Position numbers and translations under genes: made by a program. The notes beneath the pieces were generated by a model. The model was not told where the DNA came from. It did no database searches and saw nothing but the letters and a program-made list of their open reading frames with translations. From NCBI GenBank assembly GCA_948579355.1, contig CAPAOV010000001.1:1-64000 (forward strand): a DNA stretch of 64,000 nt, read 5' to 3'. Positions 25,847 to 33,523 of this stretch are shown here, piece after piece (the first letter of the stretch is position 1; each line of letters opens with the position of its first letter). Source of the stretch: an uncultured Eubacterium sp. (GTDB lineage Bacteria > Bacillota > Clostridia > Lachnospirales > Lachnospiraceae).

Positions 25847-27071
25847 CCGGCTGGTGATTACCGGAATGGGCGCCATTACACCGATTGGTATTGGTGTGGA
25901 AGAGTACTGGGAAAATCTTGTGGCGGGCAAATGCGGCGTGGACAAAATTACAAAATTCGACACATCTGAGCTGCCGGTAAAGATTGCCGCCGAAGTGAAA
26001 GGGTTTGAGGCGGAACAGTTTATGCCAAGAAAGTTGACGCGTGAGATGGCTCCTTATATGCAATATGGTTATGCGGCTGCCATGCAGGCAATTGAGCAGG
26101 CCGGAGAGGCAGCAGAGCCGGAGCGCATGGGTATTGTCGTGGGAACGGCGCTCGGGGGAATTACGCCGATTTCAGAGACGCAGGACGGTATCAGTAAAGG
26201 GGAGCACAAGAAAGTAAGTCCTCGTTTTGTTCCGAAAATTATTGGCAATGAGGCGGCCGCTCAGGTGGCGATTGCCAAAGGATATCGAGGGCCGAGCCTG
26301 ACTGTGAGTACGGCATGTTCTTCCGGCGGAGACGCTATCAGCGCCGCTTGTATGCTGCTCCTTTCTGGACAGGCAGATGCGGTATTGGCGATGGGAGCGG
26401 AGTCTGCACTTACACCGCTGTTCATTCTCGGTCTGACGTCGGCGCACGCGCTTTCGACAAATAATGACAATCCACAGGGCGCCAGCCGTCCGTTTGACAG
26501 AGACAGAGATGGCTTTGTCATCGGCGAAGGAGGGGGCGCGCTGATGATAGAGACAGAAGAGAATGCAAAGAAGCGCGGCGCAAAAATTTTGGCTGAACTT
26601 GCCGGATTCTCCAACTGCACGGACGGCTATCATGTGACAAGTCCTCATCCGGAGGGAGTGGGAGCCGTATTTTGTATGGAGAAAGCGATTGAAAATGCCG
26701 GATTGTCACCGGAGGACATAGATTATATCAATACCCACGGAACGAGTACCGGCGTGGGCGACCCGATTGAGACGAATGCGATAGCAGGTCTTTTTGGTGA
26801 ACATACAAAAAATATGGCTGTTACCTCGACAAAGGGAGCGACCGGTCATATGATGGGAGCCGGTGGTATTACGGAGGCAATTACGTGTATTCAGTGCATC
26901 CGCACGGGAGTTGTACCGCCGACACTGAATTTGGAACATCTGGACGAAAAATGCGTGCAGTTGAACTATGTGCCAAATCAGGCAATCAAGAAAGAAGTCA
27001 ATGTTGCGATGAGCAATTCCTTTGGTTTTGGCGGTCAGAACGCAAGCGTCGTTTTCAAAAAATATGAATAA
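25824..27071 (+). CDS. fabF: Beta-ketoacyl-ACP synthase II
   Basis: A 415-residue condensing enzyme with the full Cys-His-His triad: Cys165 in VSTACSSGGDA, His in NTHGTSTGVGDPIE and His in KGATGHMMGAGG. It elongates acyl-ACP with malonyl-ACP. The start is likely ATG 25824 (AAGGAG ten bases upstream). It overlaps the acyl-CoA synthetase and is not next to acpP, fabD or fabG, so it may be a specialised KAS rather than the housekeeping FabF. Confidence 0.9.
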   Translation: MKMKTTNSRLVITGMGAITPIGIGVEEYWENLVAGKCGVDKITKFDTSELPVKIAAEVKGFEAEQFMPRKLTREMAPYMQYGYAAAMQAIEQAGEAAEPERMGIVVGTALGGITPISETQDGISKGEHKKVSPRFVPKIIGNEAAAQVAIAKGYRGPSLTVSTACSSGGDAISAACMLLLSGQADAVLAMGAESALTPLFILGLTSAHALSTNNDNPQGASRPFDRDRDGFVIGEGGGALMIETEENAKKRGAKILAELAGFSNCTDGYHVTSPHPEGVGAVFCMEKAIENAGLSPEDIDYINTHGTSTGVGDPIETNAIAGLFGEHTKNMAVTSTKGATGHMMGAGGITEAITCIQCIRTGVVPPTLNLEHLDEKCVQLNYVPNQAIKKEVNVAMSNSFGFGGQNASVVFKKYE

Positions 27072-27087
27072 TTTATAAAATTTTGTC

Positions 27088-27130
27088 AATCCTATAAGAA
27101 AGCCGGACGATGCAGGCTTTAGAAAGGATT
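27088..27130 (+). promoter_or_regulatory. Hairpin covering the ribosome site of the next gene
   Basis: AATCCT pairs with AGGATT and AAAGCC with GGCTTT, separated by a bulge on each side, with a ten-base loop. AGGATT is the probable Shine-Dalgarno for GTG 27139, so folding would block translation. No T-run follows. Confidence 0.45.
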
Positions 27131-27138
27131 GATGAGTT

Positions 27139-27603
27139 GTGAAAACGAAATTTAAAATTATTTTAACGGCATTGGTCCTATTGTGGAGTATTGCTTTTGT
27201 GCAGACGCTTATAACCCGTTTTTATGTTTCAAAATCGGCATTTACGCAGGCATTTGCAAGAAACCAAATCCTTGTGACGGAGCGGGGAGAGGCGGCGGCT
27301 GACACACGCAATACAAAAGAGGGAAATCTTTGTAAAGAAGGTATCATTGCCGGAAAACTGAGCAATGAAAAGAAACAGCAGGTTGCCAGAGATATTTTTC
27401 GTGAATTTGGCGGCGCAGAGGTAATGAGCAGTCAGGCGGATGATGCGGATTATTATGTCGCCTATGGCTATACGATGGGAATTGATAAGGTAAAGGTCGT
27501 AAATGGCAGGAAAATCAATTTAAACGTTGCCATGTCCTATGATGAAAAGGAACAGGTGACGCGCGTGATTGTGGGAACGCCGCTTATCAATTCGGATTTT
27601 TAA
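27139..27603 (+). CDS. Membrane-anchored or secreted protein, unknown
   Basis: A 154-residue protein with one N-terminal hydrophobic segment (about 7-25) and an extracytoplasmic domain containing QVARDIFREFGGAEV and YYVAYGYTMGIDKVKVV. The fold may be distantly YwmB-like, but this is weak. GTG 27139 is the probable start. It lies between fabF and spmA and may be part of a sporulation cluster. Confidence 0.6.
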   Translation: MKTKFKIILTALVLLWSIAFVQTLITRFYVSKSAFTQAFARNQILVTERGEAAADTRNTKEGNLCKEGIIAGKLSNEKKQQVARDIFREFGGAEVMSSQADDADYYVAYGYTMGIDKVKVVNGRKINLNVAMSYDEKEQVTRVIVGTPLINSDF

Positions 27604-27713
27604 AGAAGAGAAGTGTGAAAAATATCAATTTCAAAATAGAGAGAGAAGAGCAAAAAGGCGGACAGGCATTTTTTTATACGATTGTCATAAACTAAAAGAA
27701 AAAGGGTTTGCGT

Positions 27714-28310
27714 ATGTTAAATAAGCTTTGGGGATTCATGATTCTCCTTGGTATCCTTTTTGCGGCGGCGACCGGTCATATTGGCGATGTGGGAACTGCG
27801 GCGATTGATTCGTCGAAAGAAGCGGTTACATTGTGCGTTACTATGCTCGGTATCATGTCCATGTGGACAGGACTTATGAATATTGCAAAAAAAGCAGGAA
27901 TTATCGACGCTCTGACAAGAGGGCTGCGACCGGTTCTTGCTTTTTTGTTTCCGGGTGTTCCGCGAGAGCACAAAGCCAATGAATACATGGCGGCAAATAT
28001 GATAAGTAATGTGCTCGGACTTGGCTGGGCAGCTACGCCGGTCGGACTTAAAGCGATGGAGGAGTTGAAAGAATTAAATCACGGCAGCCATATTGCCAGT
28101 GCGGATATGTGTACCTTTCTCATTATCAATATCTCATCATTACAGTTGATTCCGGTAAATATTATTGCTTACCGCAGCCAGTATGGTTCTGTTTCGCCGA
28201 CGTCAATTATCGGCATGGGACTGGCGGCGACATTAGTATCCACGGCCGCCGGTGTTATTTTTTCTGTAATTGCGCGTAAAGTGAAAGGCAGAAAGGGGGA
28301 TGCCGATTGA
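27714..28310 (+). CDS. spmA: Spore maturation protein A
   Basis: A 198-residue nucleoside-recognition/gate-domain membrane protein. MWTGLMNIAKKAGIID, PGVPREHKANEYMAANMISNVLGLGWAATPVGLKAM and NISSLQLIPVNIIAYR are typical SpmA blocks. SpmA and SpmB are needed for spore-core dehydration and heat resistance in Bacillus and Clostridium. ATG 27714 follows AAAGGG. The stop overlaps the spmB start. Confidence 0.93.
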   Translation: MLNKLWGFMILLGILFAAATGHIGDVGTAAIDSSKEAVTLCVTMLGIMSMWTGLMNIAKKAGIIDALTRGLRPVLAFLFPGVPREHKANEYMAANMISNVLGLGWAATPVGLKAMEELKELNHGSHIASADMCTFLIINISSLQLIPVNIIAYRSQYGSVSPTSIIGMGLAATLVSTAAGVIFSVIARKVKGRKGDAD

Positions 28311-28837
28311 ACTTTTTATACTATATTTCCGACTGCATGATACCATTTGTTATTTTGTATCTGGTCGGCTATGGCATGTGCAAGAAAGTAAATATTTTTG
28401 ACGAGTTTATTGAGGGGGCCAAAGACGGATTTTTAACGGTATATAAAATTATGCCCACGCTTATCGGGCTTATGGTGGGGGTCGGCATTTTGCGGGAATC
28501 CGGTTTCATGGAATGGTTTGCCGGCCTGTTATCGCCCGTTGTCGCATTTCTGCATTTTCCGGCGGAATTGTTCTCCCTCTTTATTGTAAAAATGTTTTCC
28601 TCTTCAGCGGCCACCGGATTGCTTCTGGATGTATATAAGACGTATGGAACAGATTCGTATTTAGGTACGTTAGCTTCGGTTCTCATGAGCTGTTCGGAAA
28701 CCATCTTCTATACGATGAGCGTTTATTTTATGACGGCGAAAGTGACAAAGAGCCGCTATACTCTTGCGGGAGCGTTGGTTGCGACTTTTGCCGGAGCGGC
28801 GGCGTCCATTTTCTTAGTGTCACTGAATGTAATGTAA
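28307..28837 (+). CDS. spmB: Spore maturation protein B
   Basis: A 176-residue membrane protein with the SpmB blocks FDEFIEGAKDGF, IMPTLIGLMVGVGILRESG and SCSETIFYTMSVYFMTAKVTKSRYTL. It pairs with SpmA. Translation starts at TTG 28307 inside the spmA stop (TTGA overlap), with a G-rich ribosome site in the end of spmA. Confidence 0.93.
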   Translation: MNFLYYISDCMIPFVILYLVGYGMCKKVNIFDEFIEGAKDGFLTVYKIMPTLIGLMVGVGILRESGFMEWFAGLLSPVVAFLHFPAELFSLFIVKMFSSSAATGLLLDVYKTYGTDSYLGTLASVLMSCSETIFYTMSVYFMTAKVTKSRYTLAGALVATFAGAAASIFLVSLNVM

Positions 28838-28856
28838 ACCATATATACAAAAATGG

Positions 28857-28885
28857 TTGACATTAGAAGCGGGCGGCGGTATACT
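28857..28885 (+). promoter_or_regulatory. Promoter for bioY
   Basis: TTGACA (28857-28862), 17-base spacer, TATACT (28880-28885). No recognisable BirA operator was seen next to it. Confidence 0.75.
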
Positions 28886-28923
28886 ACGGTTAAGAAAAAA
28901 GATACATAAGGGAGGATTCTAAA

Positions 28924-29481
28924 ATGGAAAACAAAGGGAAACGATGGGATACAAAAAATATGGTGTTGATGGCGCTTTTTGCCGGCATCACATGCGTACT
29001 GGCGCCGTTGTCAGTGCCAATCGGGCCGGTTCCGATATCCTTGACGAATCTCGTAATCTATTTTAGTATATTTATATTGGGATGGCGGAGAGCGACGATT
29101 ACTTATCTTGTCTATCTGCTTATCGGCATGGCAGGACTGCCCGTATTTTCCGGTTTTGAGAGCGGCGTCGGGAAATTCGCAGGGCCGACGGGAGGGTATC
29201 TCGTCGGATTTATATTGATGACGATAGTGAGCGGTTTGTTTATTCAGGTACGGGCAGACAAAGCGTGGTTGAGAAACGTACTCAGCTTTACCGGCATGGT
29301 AGTGGGAACAGCGGTTGCCTATGTTTTTGGAACTGTTTGGTTTTGCTTTTCGACAGGGAGCGGAGTTTGGGCTGCGCTGCTGATTTGCGTATTCCCTTTT
29401 ATAATCGGTGATATCGTGAAGATGGCGCTGGCAATAGCGGTGGCGCCGGTGATAGCCGCGAGGATTGAAAAAATCACATAG
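28924..29481 (+). CDS. bioY: Biotin transporter S-component BioY
   Basis: A 185-residue ECF-type substrate-binding membrane protein with about six segments. FSGFESGVGKFAGPTGGYLVGFI is the characteristic BioY block, and the N-terminus (PLSVPIGPVPISLTNLVIY) also fits. BioY captures biotin and works with the shared ECF energising module, which is not in this window. ATG 28924 follows GGGAGG. Confidence 0.92.
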   Translation: MENKGKRWDTKNMVLMALFAGITCVLAPLSVPIGPVPISLTNLVIYFSIFILGWRRATITYLVYLLIGMAGLPVFSGFESGVGKFAGPTGGYLVGFILMTIVSGLFIQVRADKAWLRNVLSFTGMVVGTAVAYVFGTVWFCFSTGSGVWAALLICVFPFIIGDIVKMALAIAVAPVIAARIEKIT

Positions 29482-29501
29482 ACACATTTGGAGAATAGAA
29501 G

Positions 29502-30494
29502 ATGAGAGACAGAACGGAAATAAAACGGCAAATGAAGCACCATTTGCAGGCGTTATACGAACAGAAAAAAATTACGGGAGCAAGATTTTGCATTTCGTGG
29601 CGGGGAGAGAAAATTGCGGAAAGCGAATTGGGATTAGCGGATTATTATGTGGATATGCAATCGGTTACGAAAATGTTTACGGCAGCCGCCATTCTTCAGC
29701 TATGCGAACAGGGAGTTCTACATCTCCATGATTCGGTGGCGAAGTTTATATCGGAATTTGACCGCCCGCCCTTTTCGCAAATTACTGTTTTGCAACTATT
29801 AACACACACATCAGGATTGGCGGCAGTACCGGCTGCATTTCCGGAGCGTAGTATGGATTGGGAGGCGCAAATCGGCGATGACGTCCGTGCCGAATGGATT
29901 CCCGCTATTTTGAAACAGGGATTGTTTTATCGCTCGGGCACGAGATGGGAGTACTCAAAAGCAGGATTTTGCATTCTTGGTGAACTGATACAGCGTATCA
30001 CGAAACAAAAGGCAGAAAAATATATACGGGAACAGATACTTTTGCCCTGCGAGATGAAAGAGAGTTATTGGAGAGACGGGGACGGAGGCATTTGGGAGGT
30101 GATTCCAAATACGGCAGCCGGTCTCTTTGCACCGATTGGTGAGTTGGTGCAGTTTGGTATGATGTTAGCCGCAGGCGGTGTATATAAAGGGCGCAGAGTG
30201 CTCAAAGAAACATCGGTGTTAAAGCTGGAGGAGAATCAACTGCCGGACGGAATGAGGGATTTTTGCTGGGACCATGACGGCAGGCCTGTTGCCTATGGGG
30301 CGGGGTGTCCGATTTTGTATCCTTATGGAGAGGGGACGATTTATCACGAGGGAGCGGGAGGTACAATGTTATTAATAAACCGCAAAGAAAGATTGTCAGC
30401 CGCATGGAGCGCGCCTTTTCCTAATCGGGATGAGTGGTGTGACGAAGCAATGATAGGAACTGCGATTCACCTTATGGGTGAATTTTTTTCGTGA
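29502..30494 (+). CDS. Serine hydrolase, beta-lactamase/class C PBP family
   Basis: A 330-residue soluble protein with the S-x-x-K motif in QSVTKMFTAAAILQL (about residue 52), a Tyr motif in WEYSKAGFCILGEL and a third-box equivalent near YHEGAGG. These fit the beta-lactamase-related serine hydrolases (peptidases or esterases). No signal peptide is seen, so it is likely cytoplasmic and not a resistance enzyme. ATG 29502 has GGAG upstream, 20 bases after bioY. A terminator overlaps its last codons. Confidence 0.85.
   Translation: MRDRTEIKRQMKHHLQALYEQKKITGARFCISWRGEKIAESELGLADYYVDMQSVTKMFTAAAILQLCEQGVLHLHDSVAKFISEFDRPPFSQITVLQLLTHTSGLAAVPAAFPERSMDWEAQIGDDVRAEWIPAILKQGLFYRSGTRWEYSKAGFCILGELIQRITKQKAEKYIREQILLPCEMKESYWRDGDGGIWEVIPNTAAGLFAPIGELVQFGMMLAAGGVYKGRRVLKETSVLKLEENQLPDGMRDFCWDHDGRPVAYGAGCPILYPYGEGTIYHEGAGGTMLLINRKERLSAAWSAPFPNRDEWCDEAMIGTAIHLMGEFFS
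30465..30489 (+). terminator. Terminator embedded in the 3' end of the hydrolase gene
   Basis: ATTCACC/GGTGAAT with a five-base loop, followed by six T residues that encode the terminal Phe-Phe. The hairpin lies entirely inside the coding sequence, six codons before the stop. Confidence 0.65.
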
Positions 30495-30503
30495 ATGTCG
30501 TTA

Positions 30504-30532
30504 TTGTAGAATTACGGCCATACTTATACAAT
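30504..30532 (+). promoter_or_regulatory. Possible promoter for the HTH-methyltransferase gene
   Basis: A weak TTGTAG (30504-30509) lies 17 bases before TACAAT (30527-30532). Confidence 0.35.
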
Positions 30533-30554
30533 AATTAAAATAGAGGAGAAGTAG

Positions 30555-31649
30555 ATGGAGCAAAAGTTAAAAATAGAAATTAAAGAACTTCGCAAACGGC
30601 AGGGAATGACACAGAAAGAATTAGCTGAGAAAATGCAGGTATCTTTTCAGGCGGTTAGCAAGTGGGAAAACGGAGTTAATATGCCGGATATTACTCATAT
30701 TCCAAGACTGATTGATATTTTTGGCGTAAGTGCCGACGAGCTTCTTGGTTTGCAGCCACGCAAAAAGCAGGAATGGCGGAAGTTTGACAGCAACGAATAT
30801 TGGAATAAAAACCGTAAATTATTCGAAGTCTGGAAGTCGCTTTATTGGAATGACGACTATTTTTCTTTTCTGGTAAGTGATGTGTGGAAGTTAAACCGGC
30901 CAATGGACATCCTTGATTTTGGATGCGGATATGGTTTTTTGGGAATGAAATTTCTGCCGCTGCTTCCAGAGAAAAGCAGTTATACGGGAATTGAACTCGA
31001 TTCCCATGAGATAGAGAGAGCAGAAAATATTTTTAAGGCGACGCCTTATGAGCACCGCTTTATCCGGCAGAACATCTATGAGTTTCATCCGCAAAAAAAG
31101 TATGATATTGTAGTGGCGCTGTATCTGTTGTCCTATGTAAAGCATCCGCAGCAGATTTTGGAAAAGATGAAAGCATGTTTGAAACCGGATGGTCTGCTGA
31201 TTGTCATTGATTCCAATATGGCGGTAGAGCAGGCGGGTTTTTTTGCCGGCCTGGAACAGGAAGAAAATGATTTCCAGCGTCCGGATTTTACTCCCGTATG
31301 GGAAAAAGAAACTTTTCACCGTGAGAGGGATTTCCGTATGGGAACAAGGCTTCCATACTTATTTAAAAAGTGCGGTATGAAAAACATTGAAGCCAGAATA
31401 AGCGATAGGGTTATGATATACGATTCGGGAGATAAAGAAAATGAGAGATTCAATCATACTTTTCGCTATGTTTATGAAAACGAGGACTCTTTTCAGGGAG
31501 GAAAGGACTACTTTTTAACCCGCGGGGCAAGTTATCAAAGAGCGTGTGAATATGCCGATTATTATAAAAAAATAAAGAACTATTTCGATTCCGACGATTC
31601 ATTTGCAGTAAAAACATCCGGATTGTATTTTGTGTACGCTAGTTTATGA
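30555..31649 (+). CDS. XRE-type HTH domain fused to a SAM methyltransferase
   Basis: A 364-residue two-domain protein. Residues 8-63 form an XRE/Cro helix-turn-helix (KELRKRQGMTQKELAEKM, VSKWENG). A linker follows, then a class I SAM-dependent methyltransferase: ILDFGCGYGFLGMKFLP at about 117-133, TGIELDSHEIERAE and a post-motif block LKPDGLLIVIDSN. The HTH suggests promoter or operator binding; the target of methylation is not evident. Its stop overlaps an in-frame ATG of the first ABC transporter, so it is in that operon. It may be an autoregulator or resistance methylase for the exporters. Confidence 0.85.
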   Translation: MEQKLKIEIKELRKRQGMTQKELAEKMQVSFQAVSKWENGVNMPDITHIPRLIDIFGVSADELLGLQPRKKQEWRKFDSNEYWNKNRKLFEVWKSLYWNDDYFSFLVSDVWKLNRPMDILDFGCGYGFLGMKFLPLLPEKSSYTGIELDSHEIERAENIFKATPYEHRFIRQNIYEFHPQKKYDIVVALYLLSYVKHPQQILEKMKACLKPDGLLIVIDSNMAVEQAGFFAGLEQEENDFQRPDFTPVWEKETFHRERDFRMGTRLPYLFKKCGMKNIEARISDRVMIYDSGDKENERFNHTFRYVYENEDSFQGGKDYFLTRGASYQRACEYADYYKKIKNYFDSDDSFAVKTSGLYFVYASL

Positions 31650-31696
31650 GATGCCTGACCTGCTTTTGGATATGCGGGGAAAGGACGACAGCTATT

Positions 31697-33523
31697 GTGA
31701 AAAAGAAAGACAGTTTTACCGGAAAGATTTTAAGAAATAATTTGTATGCCGTAAAGCAGGCGATGACAATTTCAAAAAAGAGAGTGATATGTTCCATTAT
31801 CAAACGTTCCATTGAGTATTTTCTATGGGTTTTTTACAGCGCCTTTTTCGTGCGGTTTATCTTGGACGCATTAGAAGAAAAAAGGCCGCTGCGGGAAATC
31901 CTCACAGCGATACTGCTCATAGGGGGCGTAAGTTTGATTTTGGAACTTTTTTTGTACTATTGCGACAATGTACTGTTTCCGTGCTGGAACATAAAGATTT
32001 TTCATCATCTTTACAATAAAATATACCGCAAGGCAGAAAATGTTGAACTTGCGTGTTATGAAGATAATCGTTTTTATGATAAATTTTCGACAGCTCTGGA
32101 TGATATGGGAACGCAATTGTGCAACTGTATTGATAATATGAGTACGGTTATCAGCGGAATATTTGGAGGAATACTTGCCTGTTATACGATGGTGGAAATT
32201 GCTCCGTTGACAATTATTTTTCTGGCGGCGCCCTTGTTGGGCAATTTTTTCTTTGCCCCTAAGATGAACCGAATCTTTTATGAAAGATATCAGGATGGCG
32301 TGCCGTTCCAGAGAAAGCTAGATTATGTCAACCGTATTATGTACTTAAAAGAATATGCCAAAGAATTTCGCCTCTCCCGCATCTATCGTGTAGTAAAGGA
32401 ACAATATACACAGGCGACGGATGGAAAGGCAGGGATATGGAAGAAATATTTTAAGAAAGGCTTTCCTCTGGGAATGCTGCAGTACTTCTTTTCTTATATT
32501 GTCATTTTTGAGGGGGTTCTGTTATATGGGGCATGGCAGGCGATAGTTCCGGCCAACCCGACATTGACATTTTCGCAAATGGCAGTTTTAACGAGCGTCA
32601 TGGTTACTGCCTCATGGGTCTGGGTGCAGGTAATTCAGGCTATTAACCGCAGTACGGAAAGTAGTCTGCTAGTCGATAATTTGCGGGAGTTTCTTGAATA
32701 TGAGGAGAAAATTCCCGAAGATGGCGGGGGCATTTTACCGGATTCGTACATACATTCTATCGAGTTTTGTCATGTGAGTTTTTCCTATCAGAAAGATATT
32801 CCTGTACTGCAGGATGTATCGTTTCATGTAAAAGACGGAGAAAGCCTTGTTCTGGCAGGGCACAACGGGGCGGGAAAGAGTACGGTTATAAAACTGCTGC
32901 TCCGTCTCTATGAGCCAACGGCGGGGGTTATCCGAGTGAACGGCAGGGATATCCGCGAATATAAGCTGTCAGCCTACCGCAGTCTGTTTGCCTGTGCGTT
33001 TCAGGATGGCGCTCTTTTGCCGGGGACGGTTCGCTACAATATTCTTATGGGCCGGCAGGGGAGCGATGAAGAGGTTGTGAACGCCTTGCAAAAAGCGGGC
33101 ATTTATGAGAAAATCCGCAGTCTTCCGCGGGGGATTGACACACCGCTTACGAAAGAATTTGATGAGGACGGCACGTTGCTGTCGGGAGGAGAGTGTCAGA
33201 AAATTGTTGTGGCCAGAGCATTTGCGGCGCATTGTTCGGCAGCGATTTTTGATGAGCCGTCGTCTGCGCTTGACCCGATTGCAGAACATGAGCTGTTTAC
33301 ACACATTTTACAGGAGACGAAAGGCAAAATCCGTATTTTGATTTCTCACCGTCTGTCCTGTGTAAAAAATGCGGATTCGGTACTTTTGTTTGAGAAAGGG
33401 AAAAAGGTGGAAGAGGGTACGCATGAGTCTTTAATGCGCGCAGACGGAAGTTATGCGCAGATGTACCGGATACAGGAAAGAAACTATTTTGCCCTTGATG
33501 AAGAGGAGGTTGTTTCTGAATGA
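31697..33523 (+). CDS. ABC exporter half-transporter, membrane plus ATPase (first)
   Basis: About 608 residues: an N-terminal six-segment membrane domain (about 30-320) and an ATPase with GHNGAGKSTVIK (Walker A), LSGGECQK (signature) and AAIFDEPSSALD (Walker B). The D-loop and ISHRLS switch are present. The signature has Cys where Arg is usual. The start may be GTG 31697 (AAAGGA upstream) or ATG 31646, which overlaps the previous stop but has no ribosome site. With the next gene it should form a heterodimeric exporter of peptides or drugs. Confidence 0.85.
   Translation: MKKKDSFTGKILRNNLYAVKQAMTISKKRVICSIIKRSIEYFLWVFYSAFFVRFILDALEEKRPLREILTAILLIGGVSLILELFLYYCDNVLFPCWNIKIFHHLYNKIYRKAENVELACYEDNRFYDKFSTALDDMGTQLCNCIDNMSTVISGIFGGILACYTMVEIAPLTIIFLAAPLLGNFFFAPKMNRIFYERYQDGVPFQRKLDYVNRIMYLKEYAKEFRLSRIYRVVKEQYTQATDGKAGIWKKYFKKGFPLGMLQYFFSYIVIFEGVLLYGAWQAIVPANPTLTFSQMAVLTSVMVTASWVWVQVIQAINRSTESSLLVDNLREFLEYEEKIPEDGGGILPDSYIHSIEFCHVSFSYQKDIPVLQDVSFHVKDGESLVLAGHNGAGKSTVIKLLLRLYEPTAGVIRVNGRDIREYKLSAYRSLFACAFQDGALLPGTVRYNILMGRQGSDEEVVNALQKAGIYEKIRSLPRGIDTPLTKEFDEDGTLLSGGECQKIVVARAFAAHCSAAIFDEPSSALDPIAEHELFTHILQETKGKIRILISHRLSCVKNADSVLLFEKGKKVEEGTHESLMRADGSYAQMYRIQERNYFALDEEEVVSE

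Noticed and set aside
31646..31700. ATG 31646 as start of the first ABC gene
   Set aside because: It overlaps the previous stop but lacks a ribosome site and adds an atypical Cys-rich leader; GTG 31697 fits better, though the choice is not certain.
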